A DNA stretch of 64,000 bases from Cyprinodon diabolis (GCA_030533445.1 CM060072.1:16809267-16873266), one strand, 5' to 3'; positions 25,278-39,308 are shown, numbered from the stretch's first letter. Program-made: numbers and translations. Notes: a model not told the origin generated them from the letters alone.

Positions 25278-26742
25278 TTGAGAATAGTGCACAATCCTGA
25301 GGAATCAATAAAGAACATGCTTAAAATTGGACGTAAGACTGAATTATCTAGAAATATATCAAAATTAATCTTCGGCACTGGCAGGACTCAATAACAAAGC
25401 TGCCATTTTGTTCATGCTAATATGGTTTCTCTTTGAAGCGGGTGAGATTTATTAAGTTTTATTTCTCCCCACTCCTTTTCAAGGATATTTCTACGTGCTA
25501 AATTATTTATATGTCATTTTTGGAACTATAACAGAGTTTTTGGTTATATTTATTCCCATTTTTTTTGTTGTTTATTTATAATTCTTCCTAGAAAAAAACT
25601 AAAATAACAACACTATAACATTTAACCAAAAAGTTATTTAGTAAACTATATGTTATTCTAAACCTTTTTAGAATTTTTTAAAATCACTTTTTGTCTCGGT
25701 AATTTTGATATTCCTCTGGTCTACAGCCTGGATCACATCAGCAAATATGGGAACTGCATGAAAACTTCACTGCCACTTTAACAACAACATAACTGGGTTC
25801 CTTATTAAGGAACTTGAATCTTAGGGAAGAAAAATACCAAGATGTAGTATTTGCCAACTTGTCAGTAAGCGAGGTATCTACTGGTTCTCAGAAAAGTCAA
25901 TTAATGACATCAAAACTGAACATTCATACTGTTTAATCTGCATTTAATTATAACCATACACTTGAACTATAATAATAATAAAAAAAGAATTTGGAAAAAA
26001 AATCTAAGACATTACTATTTAGAATTGAATAGTTCAGCAATTAGTAATTGATGTGTACCTCTGATGAAAATTACAGACCTCTTGTTTTTTAAAGTTTTAA
26101 AGTAGAACAAGCGTGAACTCTTTCACAAATAGAGATTGGTTCAACTCTGGGGAACATGAAAACCAACCATTAAAAAAACAAAAACAAGAACGATATGAAA
26201 TTCAAACCTGAAAAATTATGATTTATTAATTCCTATTTTTTATTTTCATGTATATTTCCAATTATTATGCGATTTCCTTACGTGCAAAGAAAAGCCCCTT
26301 CAAATAAAACAAATTATTAATATGTTTTACATTTTTTTTATAAAATTGGAATGCCTTACTTCACATAAAAATTCACTGAATGTGCACATCCTGTTTTAGC
26401 TCTTCTTTATCTAATTCTACTAAGTTTTTGATGTCAATTAAAATTCTTTTTATTTTTCCTTCAAGGTTTTATATTAAAGTATGAGCTACCTATAAATCAA
26501 ACTCTTCTTAATGATAAACCATATCAATACATGTCTTATTGGGCTGTCTGCATTGCCAATGCATTATTTTTCAAATGTTACTGAGCATTTGTTGAAATCC
26601 AGCTTTTGAATTTAAAACAGCCAGTTTGGTGTTGTTACTGAGTGGGATTTTTTCTAGTGGCTTAGGCAAAGCATGTGATGTAATTTAGGAAATACTGACT
26701 TCAGAAACCTGTGACAGACATTAGCTTGATTTCAAATTCGCA
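25278..26742. other. AT-rich non-coding stretch
   Basis: No gene or repeat recognised. Confidence 0.5.
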
Positions 26743-27335
26743 ACCAGATATACATCAGGGTCACCCTTGATTATAATTTGTAAAAAAAGACCTAAATTAC
26801 ATTTTTTCCCCCTTAAAAATAGTAAGCATACTTAACTATAATGTGTTAAAGGTTAATAATGTATTTCCTGAGAAAATAAATGCCTTAAAATCCTTTTTGT
26901 TCTATCATTTGTCTGTGCCCATCTGTACCAGAAATGGGACCCTACAGTACTCCCAGAAGATAACATTTTTAGCTTTAGATTTAAACATAAATCTAGTCTT
27001 TTTTACTTTTAGAAAGAGATAACAAAAAAGAAGATTAATGTGGTTTAATCAGATTTTGCCGGACTACTCTGAGCATGTCCGATGATGACGTCAGACAAGC
27101 TGTTTAACGGAGAAAATGTAAAAAGCGGTAAATTTTTTCCGAAAAGTTAAAAAACATGTTTAAAAATGTGTATTAGCATACTTTATTTATTTAAGGAAAA
27201 AGTAAAAAAAAAAAAATACTTTATGTACCACAATTACATTATTTATCGTGACCTTGGTGTATATCTGTTGGATATGCGCAAATGACCTGATAGTACAAAT
27301 CATGTCTCGGGTACAAATCGGGTAGTGACAAGGAG
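26743..27335 (+). mobile_element. Dispersed non-autonomous element, copy 2
   Basis: Colinear with copy 1 (16336-17024) from 'CCAGATATACATC' onward but lacks the leftmost 90 bp, including the left inverted end. Shared landmarks include 'GTGTTAAAGGTTAA', 'CAGAAATGGGA', 'TTTAAACATAAATCTAGTC', 'CTCTGAGCATGTC' and TGACGTCA (27086-27093). A 20-bp stretch ('AATGTATTTCCTGAGAAAAT') is present here and missing in copy 1. The right end is diverged. Confidence 0.72.
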
Positions 27336-30300
27336 CACTGGTTCCACCGTGACCCTGACAGAATAAGATTGAGAAGATGGAGAGATTTCAGGACCTCCAC
27401 CCTGACAAGCTGGGAAGTGTTAAGGACTGAAAGGAAAAATGAGGGACAGATTGCAGTCATAATTGGAAATGCCAAACAACTCATTGTTGTCTCATTTTTA
27501 AAGGTTGATAAGAAAATTGTAAATGTATTAAAATTCAATAAAAACCAGTCTGTATCATCTATCCAGTCCAATTCAACATTTTTGTTTCTGTCACTCACAT
27601 GACCTAAAAGCCTAAAGAGAAGAATTGTTATAAAATAAAAAAAAGCATCAAAATTGGACCAAAAGAAGCATGCTTAGTCTTTGTAGTTAAAAAAAAAAGA
27701 TCATTGATTTTGTGTCATTGGTTTACAGCACATGAAAGTTATTAATTTTTGTTTATAATGACTGTTTGGTACGGATATTTTTTAAGGGTTCCCATGAGGA
27801 ACACTGTATTTTGGAGGACGAAGCAGCCACTCAATATCTCTGAGCCAGTTGCTCAAACCAATACAGCTCAGGGCTGCAGGTTTCCTCCACAGAGCCTCCC
27901 TCCACTTTCTCCATCTCCGTCCGCTCTGTCGCAAAACAGTTATCAATGGGATTTTTCTGTTTGCCATTATTGTGTCACTGTGTGCCAGTGTGCCGCTGTC
28001 AATCACAGTCAAGAACGTATGCAGTCCTCAACGTCCTTGCATGTTCTGCAGTCCTCAGGGCATGCCTTTCTTTAAGAGGATTTTCAAATACTATATGTGG
28101 GCAGAAGTGTGGCTCTGAAGTGATGTAATTTGTGGTTGAAACCAAAAAATAGGAGGCCTTTAATATTCTACATTTCACTAGTGATGACTTAGCCATCATA
28201 AAAGTTTCTCATTAGATTCTAGAGAACAAATCTTATTCTGCAGGTTTCAAAGATGACATCCCTCCTCTGAACTTTATTTAGATGAGGCAGAAAGGGATTT
28301 ATGTTTCTTAAACTGCTGTTGTGTTACTTTATTTGGACAATCGTTATGAGTTTAAAATTGTAAAAACTCATAATGTCCTTTGACATTTACAATTCCCTTT
28401 TCTTTATGTTAAATACATATTTTCTGCAATATTTCCTAAAATAATTTCCAGTGTCCAACTCTTTAGATTAAATAAAGATCCCTACCAGCTCTCTCTGAAT
28501 CTGTACTTAGCAGCGAATGTCACGTCTTCTTCAAAGTGTCGAGGTTTGAAAAAGGTTGTCATGCTGGACTGTGTTCAGCTGACAGGCAGATTTGTCATCC
28601 TGGCATGTGGCCATGAAGCATCTGACGCCCTGATGGATTGTGGGACAGAAGGTTACTGTAATGGTCTGGGACCCCCCCCCCCCCCCCTCTATCCTTTAGT
28701 ACCAGCAGTTCTGCATCACCACGTCACATTAAGCCCTCCTCTTAGCCTCTCATTGGTTCCAGTTTAAAACATATTTTCATTAATATGTCATGTAAGAATC
28801 AATAGTTTGTTCTGCAAACAGATCACAGTCCACAAATCAATGTCATCATCTTGGAAACATCAGATATCGACTTTGGATGAATTTTTGGAGGGCCTTCACC
28901 TATGTGGTATTGGATAGAGCAGAAAATTTGCTACCTAATGAACAGGTTAGATGTTTTCTGAGGATGATGTGAGATGTTCTACCATAGCTTAAAGGTATAG
29001 GGTAGGATTTTCCAGAATTTTTTAAAAGACCCGCCCTCTCCACTTTAAAAAGAAAAAAATGCACATGCACAACCCTGTACCCGCTCCACAGAGGGAACAA
29101 CTATTAATCCCATGTGAGAGCATGCACAAGCCCATTTCTTTTTGTGCACGCTCTGTTTAAAAATTGATGTTTGCATCACTCATACAAGCTTAATTTCCAG
29201 AAGAAGATTTACAATTTTTCTACTATGTCATACTCACCACGAGTAAGTGAAAATGGGGACAAGTATAGGGGATGGCCTTACGTAAACATAACACCAGAAT
29301 GAATGAATGACAGTTAGGAGGACCACTTATTTTGATGATCCACCCGGAAAAAGAACATCCCCCCTGTACCTTGAAAGCAATATTTTTTTTTGACCATCCA
29401 CAACCTGGATTTAATAAAACTAGGAGTTAAAATAATTGATTGTATAATTAATGTTTTGATTATTGATTTTCAAATTGTACTTGATCCTAAAAAATGCAAG
29501 TTTTACCTTTTAACCAAAAGTGCTGTAATGTGTATGTGGAGGCTGCAGAAAAGTTCCTCATCTGTTTTACAAGGGTCTGATTGTTGGCACAAAGCTACTC
29601 ATCTCAGAAGGTTGCTTAGACATATCATATTTTCCTTAAAAAAAGAAAATCTGAAACAATTACGATCAGTGTTCACTAAAAACATTTGGCAAAATCAGTT
29701 CTGAAAATAATGAGATTAGATCCCATTGATGTGTTTTGTATGAAAAAAAGGGCTTCTCCACAAACACAGAGAGCATTCAGGAGATTTGGACCTAAGAGCT
29801 ATGAAAACCAATGATCACAGAGGTTACCAGCGTTACCTAAACACCTTTACATAAAAAAAAAGAAAGTTTATTTAAGTTGTTTTAAGAGGACGTGGTGGCA
29901 AACTGTATCTGCCCTGAGCTGCACTGTAGAGCAGTAACACACTGCAAATTTTTTTTTTCCAGGTTTCTTGATTTCTCTCATCTGCAAACTTGAAACAGCA
30001 ATATCTTTAAAAGCATCTAACATCAACTCAGTGACCTGTAGCAAACATTCACCTCTTCATTTAATCCATTTTCACATTGTGTTGATATGAAATAGCTCCC
30101 CAACTACCTGAAAATACTAGACAAGGACCAATATTCTCAGAATAGGCTGGTGTTACATTGGGGGGAAAAAGCATTCTGTTCACGACTTTGTTTTTGGAAA
30201 GAAAAATTCTTTTATTTTGAATTATTCAAGCTTCCTGTGACCTGGAAAGATGCTACAAAATCATTTTACTTCTAATGCTGGAGGCAAACGACCACAAACT

Positions 30301-33300
30301 AACACAAAACGATTCCGTCTGAGATCACCTCTGAACACCTAATGCTTGCTCAGACAGAACAACTGCAGCTTTCACTCAGAAAAACTAGAAACCGTATTCG
30401 AACGACACGAGAGCTTCCATCCATTTGAATGATTGAGGTCAGCTGGAAACGCTGGCTAAATGGAGTGTGAATGACTTTAATGACCGGCTCTACCTACAGG
30501 TCTGCAATCTGTCCCTCATTTTTCCTTAATGCTGTCTGTACTTCTGCTGGTTGGTATTAAACAAGTTGCTAAATCACAGCAATGTTCTCTGGGATAACCA
30601 ATACTTTTCAATTTTATATCTAGTTTACATTCTCTGCTTACGCAAAATTTTTTAATTAAAGCAACATCAGAAAAAAAAAAAAAAAACTTCCAATGATCAT
30701 GATGTTGAAGTTTGTTCCATGAAAAACAAGCTAGTTTCAATGGTGCTGTAGCAAAAAAGAATTCATTTTGGGATGGTAGTGAGGAAAATTGTCCTTAGGC
30801 CAAATATGGAGTTGACAATTCGAAACTCTATGGCTTTGATGAGAACAAATTTGTTAGAAAAAAATACATTTCTGCTTCCTCCAAGTTCAAATCTATACTT
30901 TTTTCCTCAGAAGAGCTTGACAGTGGCACATTTTGTAGCTCTGTTTTCTCATAAATTTCCTCGGGATCAGAGAGAATCTTGTCCACAAATGTTCTGTGGA
31001 CCTAACAAACACTCTTGCATAAGATCTTCTGTGGGTAATGCTTGGTTGACATTTAGCGATTATTCAATTTCTCCACAACATCATTAGGGGTGGTTCCTAG
31101 TGTAGCTTGTGTTCTGTCAATGCTGCCAGCCACCATCCACCTTGTTTATTTGTTTTTATTGACAGGCTAAATTTGTACTAAGTTTGATGTTTACTTTTAG
31201 CACATGGTGTAATTTAGCTCAGACCTACAAGCCATGACCTTCGCTGCTAATAGGAACTGTTTGCTGCTGAACTGCAAACTGAGGTTTGATTCTGGAATAA
31301 GGTGAACCTTTCTATTCAGGCAGAGAAGTTCAAGCATCTTTCTTCCCTCCTGAATGATGACGGGTGTTTTACGTCATGAAATCAGTATCATAACAGAAAC
31401 ATCAACAAGATACAAGCAAATTAAATGAATTATAGTTGTAGATCCACCTGATTCTGCTCCTTTGACACTTCAGGTTTTCTTTATCTCCCTTTTCCTCCAA
31501 GCCACCACCTCAGGTCAGGTGGATTTCTTGTGTGAGAATGGATATATGGATGCTTTTGCTTAAGACGGACTAAACAACTTTATTCATTTTTAGGCTCTGA
31601 CCAAAATAATTTCAGACGAGGTATTATCACATGCAATCCAAGCATGAGATTAAAGAGCACTTTCTCCTCTTTTCCCATTTAATCCTAATTTTTCCCTTCA
31701 TCTTTCTGTTGGCTTTGGATAAACAGAACAATGAAATATCATCAAAAAGGTATTAACTTTTCCCCCTCCTAACGCTCAGCCTGTTGAGAAGGATAAAGTG
31801 GGAGCAGTGATCTGTCAGAGGTGGGTGTAACAAGCAGACGGGAGGTAGGTGATGAGCAATGTTTACAGTCATCATATGGTTTTCCTGTTTTCATTCACAT
31901 GGCTGAGCAAAAGTCGAGCACTGAGGTGAAAATTACACATGAGCGGAGTGTTTAACCTCATGGGGTTTCATCCTGCGCACTTGGTTGTTGTCAAGCATTT
32001 TTCTTACGCAAAGCAAGACTGAAAGGGGTCACAATGTCCTGGTTCTGGGTTGTAAAAATCCATCTGTTGAGGGTGCATATTTTATCAGCAGATATACACA
32101 TTTTCTTCTCCAACAGCTGAACTCCAATATTTAGTTAAGTAGTTTCCTTGGTAATAAGTACTGATCTTCTAAACAGACCATTGCAAGCAGGCCCCTCACT
32201 AACCAGTGGGTTGGAATCATCTCCTGTATTGTTTTAATTTCCTATATTATTTACGGCACACAGGCAACATTAGCCCCTACATCTGGCTCTTATAGCTCGG
32301 ATACCTGATGCATTCAGATTCTGTTTCAGCTTCTCAAAGCATACATTCAATGAGGTGCTAAAGATTAATCAGATTTGTTGGCCATTAGAGTTCCTCCTGT
32401 ATGAGATATTGATCTGGTGACTGTGAAGGTAAGTAAGGTACAATCGACCAATTGTCATGTTTAACCTCTTAAGAAAGCAGTCAGAGATGATTTAAGCTTT
32501 GCAACAAGGATATTTCCAGCAATGCAATTGCTCAAGCAAAGATGGTCACAAAGTAAATGAGTTGTTCAGCTTTTGATACTTGGATAGGTTGTGGAACTCT
32601 AACATTGCACAGTAAGTATAATGGGCCTAAAGGGTGCTAACAAGGTGTCCCTCATATTGTTACCCCAACATCACAGTCTGTTGAGGCAAAACAAGATGGA
32701 AACATGATTTCTCCCCCTACCCACACCACCCACCCCACCCCCCTTACATTCTAAGCCTAATGTCAACGGCTGAACAACTGTTCACGACTTTATATTCTTT
32801 TTCTTTTATTTATCCTCATAGATGGTCCGGTGTTCTGTCCAGCTGTGACACTTTCTTGGAGGAGGGCATAAGCTAGGCTGCTCCTGCCAACAAATAAACA
32901 TCCTCCAACTATAAATGATACAGTTGGTCCTTTCTTAGCTTTTTCCTCAAGCATTGTATTTCATCCTGCAGATTTGAAATGTGGCTCAAAGCTTATCTGC
33001 TTAGGTGTGTTTCTCTCCTAGAAGAAGCCAGTAAGTGAGCTGTAATTGCCAATTAACTTTATACATTTCACTCACATTGAAAATACTCCTGAATTAGTGC
33101 ATCTGTGTTCTTTTTGTGTGAACTTGCTGCTCAGTATGAGGGAAAGCTGCAAAATCAAGGACACAATACAAGTCACTGTCCACTGTGGTTAGCTGCTTAT
33201 TCTGGATCAGGCATCTGTTGGGTTTTCTTAGGAGTGTCAAACTCTTTAATATAAGGCCACTTCAGCAACATTAAGTCTTAGAAGGTTGCTAAAGCAGTTT

Positions 33301-35633
33301 AAATTAAACGTTTGAGTTTCTCATTTGATTTACAGAGATCACACTATTAGCCATGTTGTACCCTTAAAAAGAATGTTTCCACTTTGACATGATGTGGCAT
33401 TTTTCTTTTTTTGCTATTTAGGACCATACATTGCTGTGATGTTCAGCATTAAGCCCATAGGCCTCAATTTGTGATGCTTGGACCTCAGATAAAAAAAAGT
33501 TTTAACCACTTTGTGACATAAAGCTGAACTTCTCTGAACTATTTGACAACAGTTGGAAGTAATGAAACTGACCTGAAATCTTAATGTTTAAATGAAACTT
33601 TGAGATGACATGTTGAGTTGGGACTAAATGGAAAAACATGGGGGAAAAAAACAATCCTAACTTTTTCTAGAGCACATAAACATGACTGAACACAGGGTAA
33701 AGTAAATACCATTCATTCATGCTAGCAAAATCTTTATAAAAAAAAACAAACAAAAAAAAAAAACGATACACATGTGTAACGTTGCAAAAAAGAGCTTTTC
33801 CTTTGTTTCAGTACTGCCATAGAGTTGTCTCTTCAGATGCTTATCATGCATGCCACTTACACTGCAGTTGGTGAGAACAAAACTTCAGAGAGAATCCTAA
33901 CTTCAAGGACTCCCAGACTTCTTTAGTCTTTGATAGTTGAAAAACTTTACAACCTTGTTTATTTGACAGTGAGGCCAAATATTTTTTGAAGGTGTAGCTC
34001 TGTTTGAGCTTCCCAATGACATAGTTAAAAGCTATGTATCAAGTGCAAAACTTGATGCATTATGTGTTAGTGCTTTAACTGTTTTTGTTGTGCATTTCTA
34101 AACTTTTTGTATTTTATATTTTTGAAATACAATAAATATCTAATTAATAAAGATTCATAAACGATGTGACATTTTTTAAATTTCTAATTTGGTATTAATG
34201 CCTATTGCATGAAATTAAGTATAAACAGGATTGTATTAATTTTGATATCTTATCAAGAGCATACAATTATAACATTTTCAAAGTATAGAATTATTTCCGT
34301 ATCAGGCTTTAGAGTATTTAACTCATTAAGGTTCCTTAAGAAATCTCTTCAAAAGTAATTTAGTGACTTTCATTTCTCGTTAGTAAACAGAAATTTTCTG
34401 GACAGAAGCTGATAATGTCTTAAGAGAACCAGTTTGTCTTTGTTGCCAAAGCTTAGAAGCTCTACAGTTTTTCCATTTTAGTCGCCTTTGTTCAAAACAA
34501 AAGCTGCCGTAGAAGTGATTAATGAACGCTAATGCTTCTGTGACATGAGTATTACATCATTTCAGCCAAGGCTGTCCTCACTGTCTTGCTTTAACAGCCG
34601 TTTATAGTGGACCACCACTTCTGTGTGAGAGTCAATAGATGCTACAGTGTGTAAATCTTGTAAAGACCCTAAAATAATAAAGGAATATACTCTTAAAATG
34701 CGGCTAACCTAAAATGCCTGGAAGAAAATGGGTTGTACCGTGGTGAGAGGGGGCATAAAAATGAATGAATTCATTCCAGGGGTCACTTTATGTCCGTCTG
34801 AGCTCCGCTTATGTATCCGAGTCAGTTAATGAACCCTTAGGAAGCTGAAGCCGAAGCCCCCTACCTCTTTTTACAAGATAATTTTACAGCCTTAGTGAAT
34901 CTCCAGGAAAGCCATCAGTGTGTCGGAGTGTGCAAAGAGGCATATGTGTCATCCTCCTACGAGAATTTGTCTTCATAATTAATGTGCCTGTGCCAATGTC
35001 TGAATTTGACCTGAAACAATGCCCTCCAATTTTACTATCTGCAGCAGCAGTTTTCTAACTGAAATAGAAAAAAAGGACTAAATGATGTACAATAACCTTA
35101 ACACAAGGTAGATGTAAGTCACAGGGTGACAAGAAGAGTAGAAATAATATCACTGCTCTTCTCTGGAGAGCGCTTAACTTTGGTGTTACTGGATTATGCC
35201 CATAACAACTGACGCTGGAATACCAAAAGAGTTACATTGTCATGTAAAGAATAACGTTGGTGTTCTAATGGTGTCTGTAAGTAGAAATATGATATAACCA
35301 AGTAAAAAAGAAATAGTAAACACCAAACCCTATGTCAGCCAACATATTAGGTAGAGCAAGAAAAAAAACGCACGGAGCAGAAAATGCTGTAAACACTGTC
35401 TCATTCTGTGTGGAATATAGGTGGATCTAGCATAAGCCAGGCTTTAGACGCCTTCTGGTACATTCCTTCTTTAAGGTGGTACATGTCCTCCGACAGTTTA
35501 AATGTTGGGAGATTGTTTCAATGATGACACTTGGTATGCTTATAATTGTGGATAACAGAACTGCCTAATCCAAAAGCTGGTTGGATAGTAAATTGGGATG
35601 ATAAAATTGCAAATTGTGGTAACCAAGCATACC
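27336..35633. other. Long TE-poor, gene-free block (8.3 kb)
   Basis: No transposon was recognised in this interval, which contrasts with the rest of the window. It contains a C16-type homopolymer (about 28673-28687), A-runs (30671-30686, 33735-33762) and two GC-richer patches (27830-28080; 34780-34960). ORFs are all under 120 codons with no family resemblance. It could be intron or regulatory DNA. Confidence 0.5.
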
Positions 35634-36198
35634 AGGCTTTGCCTAGCCTAGTGAGAACATCCTGATCTCGCGAGCTTTCAAGGTTTCACTCGCAGATCAG
35701 TCTGGAGACTCTCCATTAAAGAAAATTTGGAGCCGTTCACCAAACGAACATCCAATCAGCGTTGGCTTTGAGGAGGGTTGAGGTGTGACGCAACGAGAAA
35801 CGCGACAGTTCAGTCTAAAGAACATTGCGGATTCAACCGATGAAACTAGCGTTAGCATGGCTATCGAGCAAGTTTTATCGGAATTAAAGAGTATTTCTTC
35901 ACTGACAGAAGAGCAAAACACTGCTCTGGAGGCTTTTCTCAGAGGAAAAGCTGCTTTTGCTCTTCTCCCGACTGGTTTCGGCAAGCGTAGTCTGGCTTGT
36001 GGTTGTGTTTGCGTCGTCGCTCTGTTAGTACGTCATATGCTTCGTTGATCTGATTGGTTTATTTGGCCCGTCTATCACCAACATAGGCCAATCAGCTAAC
36101 CAGTATTTTCGCCCCTTCCCAAAATTACTTCAACGGAAGGTTTCCAGATGGATATGCAGGGCAAATCCATCTGGCGGAGTCAGGTTAGGCTTTGCCTA
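35634..36198 (+). mobile_element. Short non-autonomous element carrying a RecQ-like helicase start
   Basis: Both outer limits carry AGGCTTTGCCTA (35634-35645 and 36187-36198). Read inward, these give imperfect inverted ends of about 16 bp. Just inside each end is a hairpin: CTGATCTCGCGAG / CTCGCAGATCAG (35662-35674 / 35689-35700) and CCAGATGGAT / ATCCATCTGG (36144-36153 / 36165-36174). The interior contains a small ORF resembling the N-terminus of a RecQ-like helicase. It is best explained as a deletion derivative of a larger helicase-encoding transposon; Academ-type elements are one family known to encode a superfamily II helicase. Confidence 0.6.
35857..36048 (+). pseudogene. N-terminal remnant of a RecQ-like helicase ORF
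   Basis: The 63-codon reading frame starts at ATG 35857 (an in-frame ATG also lies upstream at 35785, but similarity begins here). It reads 'MAIEQVLSELKS...LTEEQ' and then 'FLRGKAAFALLPTGFGK', which has the spacing of the Q-like motif and the Walker A (motif I) loop of RecQ-family superfamily II helicases ('..LPTGFGKS'). Immediately after GFGK the expected Ser becomes Arg and the homology stops. The remaining 18 codons ('RSLACGC..') look unrelated and end at a stop. The DEAH box and all later motifs are absent, so no helicase activity is possible. The junction marks where the parent gene was deleted. Confidence 0.6.
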
Positions 36199-36522
36199 TT
36201 CTTAACAAAAACTATAGATGAAATTTGGCTTGCAGCACTCTAGGGTTACCACTCCATCTCAAAGCCTCATTATGAAAATCTGAGTGAAAGATTTGGCAAA
36301 CTAGGTTCAACCCATATGTTCTTAGCATTTAGTGGAAACATTTTACATTTGTATAAACAGCTGAATTGATTAGCAACCTTCTTATGATTGGATTGAATTA
36401 ATCATCTCTATTGCAAAGATTTAAGCATAACAAGGTTTTTGATTAGCAACAGTTTGCAACACTCTTCCGCTTTACACACTGCTTGAGTCTCAGCCATGCA
36501 CTACAGCTGGTCTCACTATCAC
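36199..36522. other. Spacer between two DNA elements
   Basis: AT-rich, nothing recognised. Confidence 0.5.
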
Positions 36523-37203
36523 CAGAGACGTAGCCAGAAAATCCTAACAGGGGTGGGCAGTCAATAACCAATGTACATTGTGGGGTGGCCGAAAGGCACC
36601 AGAACCTCAGGGTCAATCTACTCTGTTCCAACAGGAACAAGCATAACATCCATATTTTCTAAATAAAGACAAACTATCCTTTCCTGCAACCTTTGCTAAC
36701 AAATAGACACACATATTTAAAAATCTATGCTGTGTAAATAAAAGGTCGATTGGACAAAATTCTTTCAGGTTTGAGTTCTAGGGCAAACATATTTTACATT
36801 GTCATTACCTACTTTTATCAATAATCAGTCTGCAAAAAAATGACATTTAAATCCACTAATATCCGCTTTCAATTAATTTTTAAGTTACAATTAAAGTAGT
36901 TATTTATCTTTGATTTCACTGAAGACTCCTGGATGACTTGCAGAGGCACATAATTTTATTTTAGCACGAATTCTGTATCTGTCATCTTTAATGTTTGTGT
37001 ATTGATGTGCAAAATTAACCACAGTGTTTCTGTTGTCAAAAAATGTCAATGTTTAATAAGTTTGAACATTCCCTTTCAGAGTATTACTGCTGCCACCGTC
37101 TGTGTTAGAATGAAAGAAATGGTAGGGGTGGCCACAGGGGTGGCCAATGATTGGCTAAGGGTGGCCATGGCCACCCCTGGCCCCCCATCTAGCTCCGCCC
37201 CTG
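36523..37203. mobile_element. hAT-like non-autonomous DNA element
   Basis: The left end CAGAGACGTAGCCAG (36523-36537) and the right end, read on the minus strand as CAGGGGCGGAGCTAG from 37203, form inverted ends. Both continue into 'GGGGTGG' repeats. Flanking octamers ACTATCAC (36515-36522) and ACTAACGG (37204-37211) match at 5 of 8 positions, as expected for an old 8-bp hAT duplication. The right subterminal region is built of repeated 'GGGGTGGCCA' units (37125-37185). No transposase ORF. Confidence 0.7.
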
Positions 37204-39308
37204 ACTAACGGTTCAAGCTCAGGCAATGTCCATCATGATTGTCTGGCTGGCTCCACCATATTCATCTCTCCTTGAACTGCTACCTGGGTCTCAGGGGATA
37301 TCCCTCAACTCTCCGCATTGTAAATATATCCTATCCAATATAATTGATCTGTGTCTTCCTTTAGCACTTCTGTCGCAAAGTGTCTCAGCAGCAAGTTTAG
37401 CAAGGTGAAACTTGTCAAGCCATCAAAGAAACTCTCCAGTAAATGATTTCTGCCACATTTGGCAAAGAAATTTGAGCATATAAGATGTGTTCTCTATTCA
37501 TACTTCATTTTCATTGCAAAATTGCTCCATTGGGTACACCAGCTTGTTATGCTAGCACAAAACTTCTGAATTATGGGTCAATCTGGGGCTGAGAGTCACG
37601 CATTATAAATGTCCACCTCCTGTGCTGTGATTGGTTTTGAAGTAATTCTGTCTGGTTGGCCAGGCTAGCTAAAACTACCTTGACACACCCAGTTCCATTT
37701 GTTATTAATCAATAGGACGAAGCTTACACATTTATCATTGTAGGGGAATTTAAATTGTCTAAACTTTTTTTTAGGATTTAACTGGCATCAATATCAATAC
37801 ATTTTTTGAAAATCCTTTCTTTTGAAATATTTTAAATTACACTTGCCCTCTGTAATATTACAATCATTTTTAAAAGTTATCATTTCCAGAATCCCTTATC
37901 TGAAAATAGATATTTTGAAGACTCTACAAGTTTGAAAACATTCTGTCTTAACTCCACTTTGAAAAGGGCACCAACTGTACCAAGTTTTATCATTTACATT
38001 TAAATATACACTGAATAAGAAACTACCACTTTTGTAATGGAAAAAGAAATGAAAGGCAGCTCAAGTATAGAAGAATATAGATGTCATGCTATTATTGTAA
38101 AGGTTATGACTGAAGGTGTAATCCAATAGGTTATTGCATACTCTGTTGCAAGAATGTATGCACAAGCAAGCTAAAAGTCCCTCACAATGGAACAGCAGAA
38201 CATTTACGTTAGAACTCCCGGCTCACTGTTTTCAACTGCAGCATGGACTCCCAACACAGCACAATGGTACTGATTTGTAGGTGGACAGTGTGTTAACAGA
38301 AACAAATCTGAATTGAGTTTCTGAAAAGGTAATTACATAAAAAAAAGACAATTTCTAATAATTAATTTTCTGGCCCAACCTGGTTTGAGGCACACACACA
38401 CAAAAAAAAAAAAATCTGAGGCAGGCTCAGAATAATCCAGAACAGGGAAAGAAGATGGAAGTCGACAGTCAGGTCAGATTCCAAAACTAGGAGGTATAAT
38501 TGCCTGAAAACCAGGGGGGCAAACTGATGGGCCGTTACAATAACTCACAGCCTTTAGGATTTTTGTGTACCTTCACTTAACCACTTTTTCTGTAAGTTTG
38601 CTCTTTAGGAGCCGTTATGTTTTCATGGCAGTATGGTTCCTCAGATAACCAGGGTCCCCAACTGTTTTTGTTGAGCTGCCTCTTTCCTGCATCTCAAGGG
38701 CACTAAAGAGCTGCCCTCAAAAAATAAACAGAAAATGACACTTAATGCCTTTCAACAAAAGACCTTCAAATAGCACTGAGGCATGTTTGTCTACAAAATT
38801 GCATCTTCAACCTTAAAGTGGTTCTGTTTTTTACCGACCTTTGCTACCATCAGACATAAGCTGTGTGGTGGTTCCAGTACCCACAAGAAAGGCACTTCAG
38901 AGTTTTATTGCAGCTTGAACTACATCAGCTGGTTTTATCGCACTGTTAGTTACAACCACAAGACAGTTCAATCAAATTTCAATAAATGCAATGTGCAATT
39001 TTAATCTAAGGATCAAAAACAATTGAAAGGTCCAAGTAGCAAATATGGAGTGTGTACGAGTTTGACTTTATTCCTCTTAAGACACTGAAGCAAATTTTGC
39101 ACCACAATTAGATTATTTAGTCGGAGGATTTATTGGGTCCAACCATCAACTTGCTGGCTGACACCTTTAAACATTTCTTCAGTACTTCTATTTGATATCC
39201 ATCTAATCAATAAAGTGCGGTTTGTGCCAAATGCTGTTACTCCTATACTTTACAGTCTTTAAAAATTCTTCCTCTTTTCTTCAGATGTTCAGAGTAGAGA
39301 GCACATCT
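37204..39308. other. Non-coding stretch
   Basis: Includes a CA/A-rich tract (38390-38414). No gene recognised. Confidence 0.5.

Noticed and set aside
27749..28128. Overlapping ORFs on both strands in a GC-richer patch
   Set aside because: No splice sites or homology that favour one frame; could be conserved non-coding DNA.
31318..31372. LINE-RT-like words ('KFKHLSSLLNDDG')
   Set aside because: Only about 13 residues, no neighbouring LINE sequence; chance match likely.
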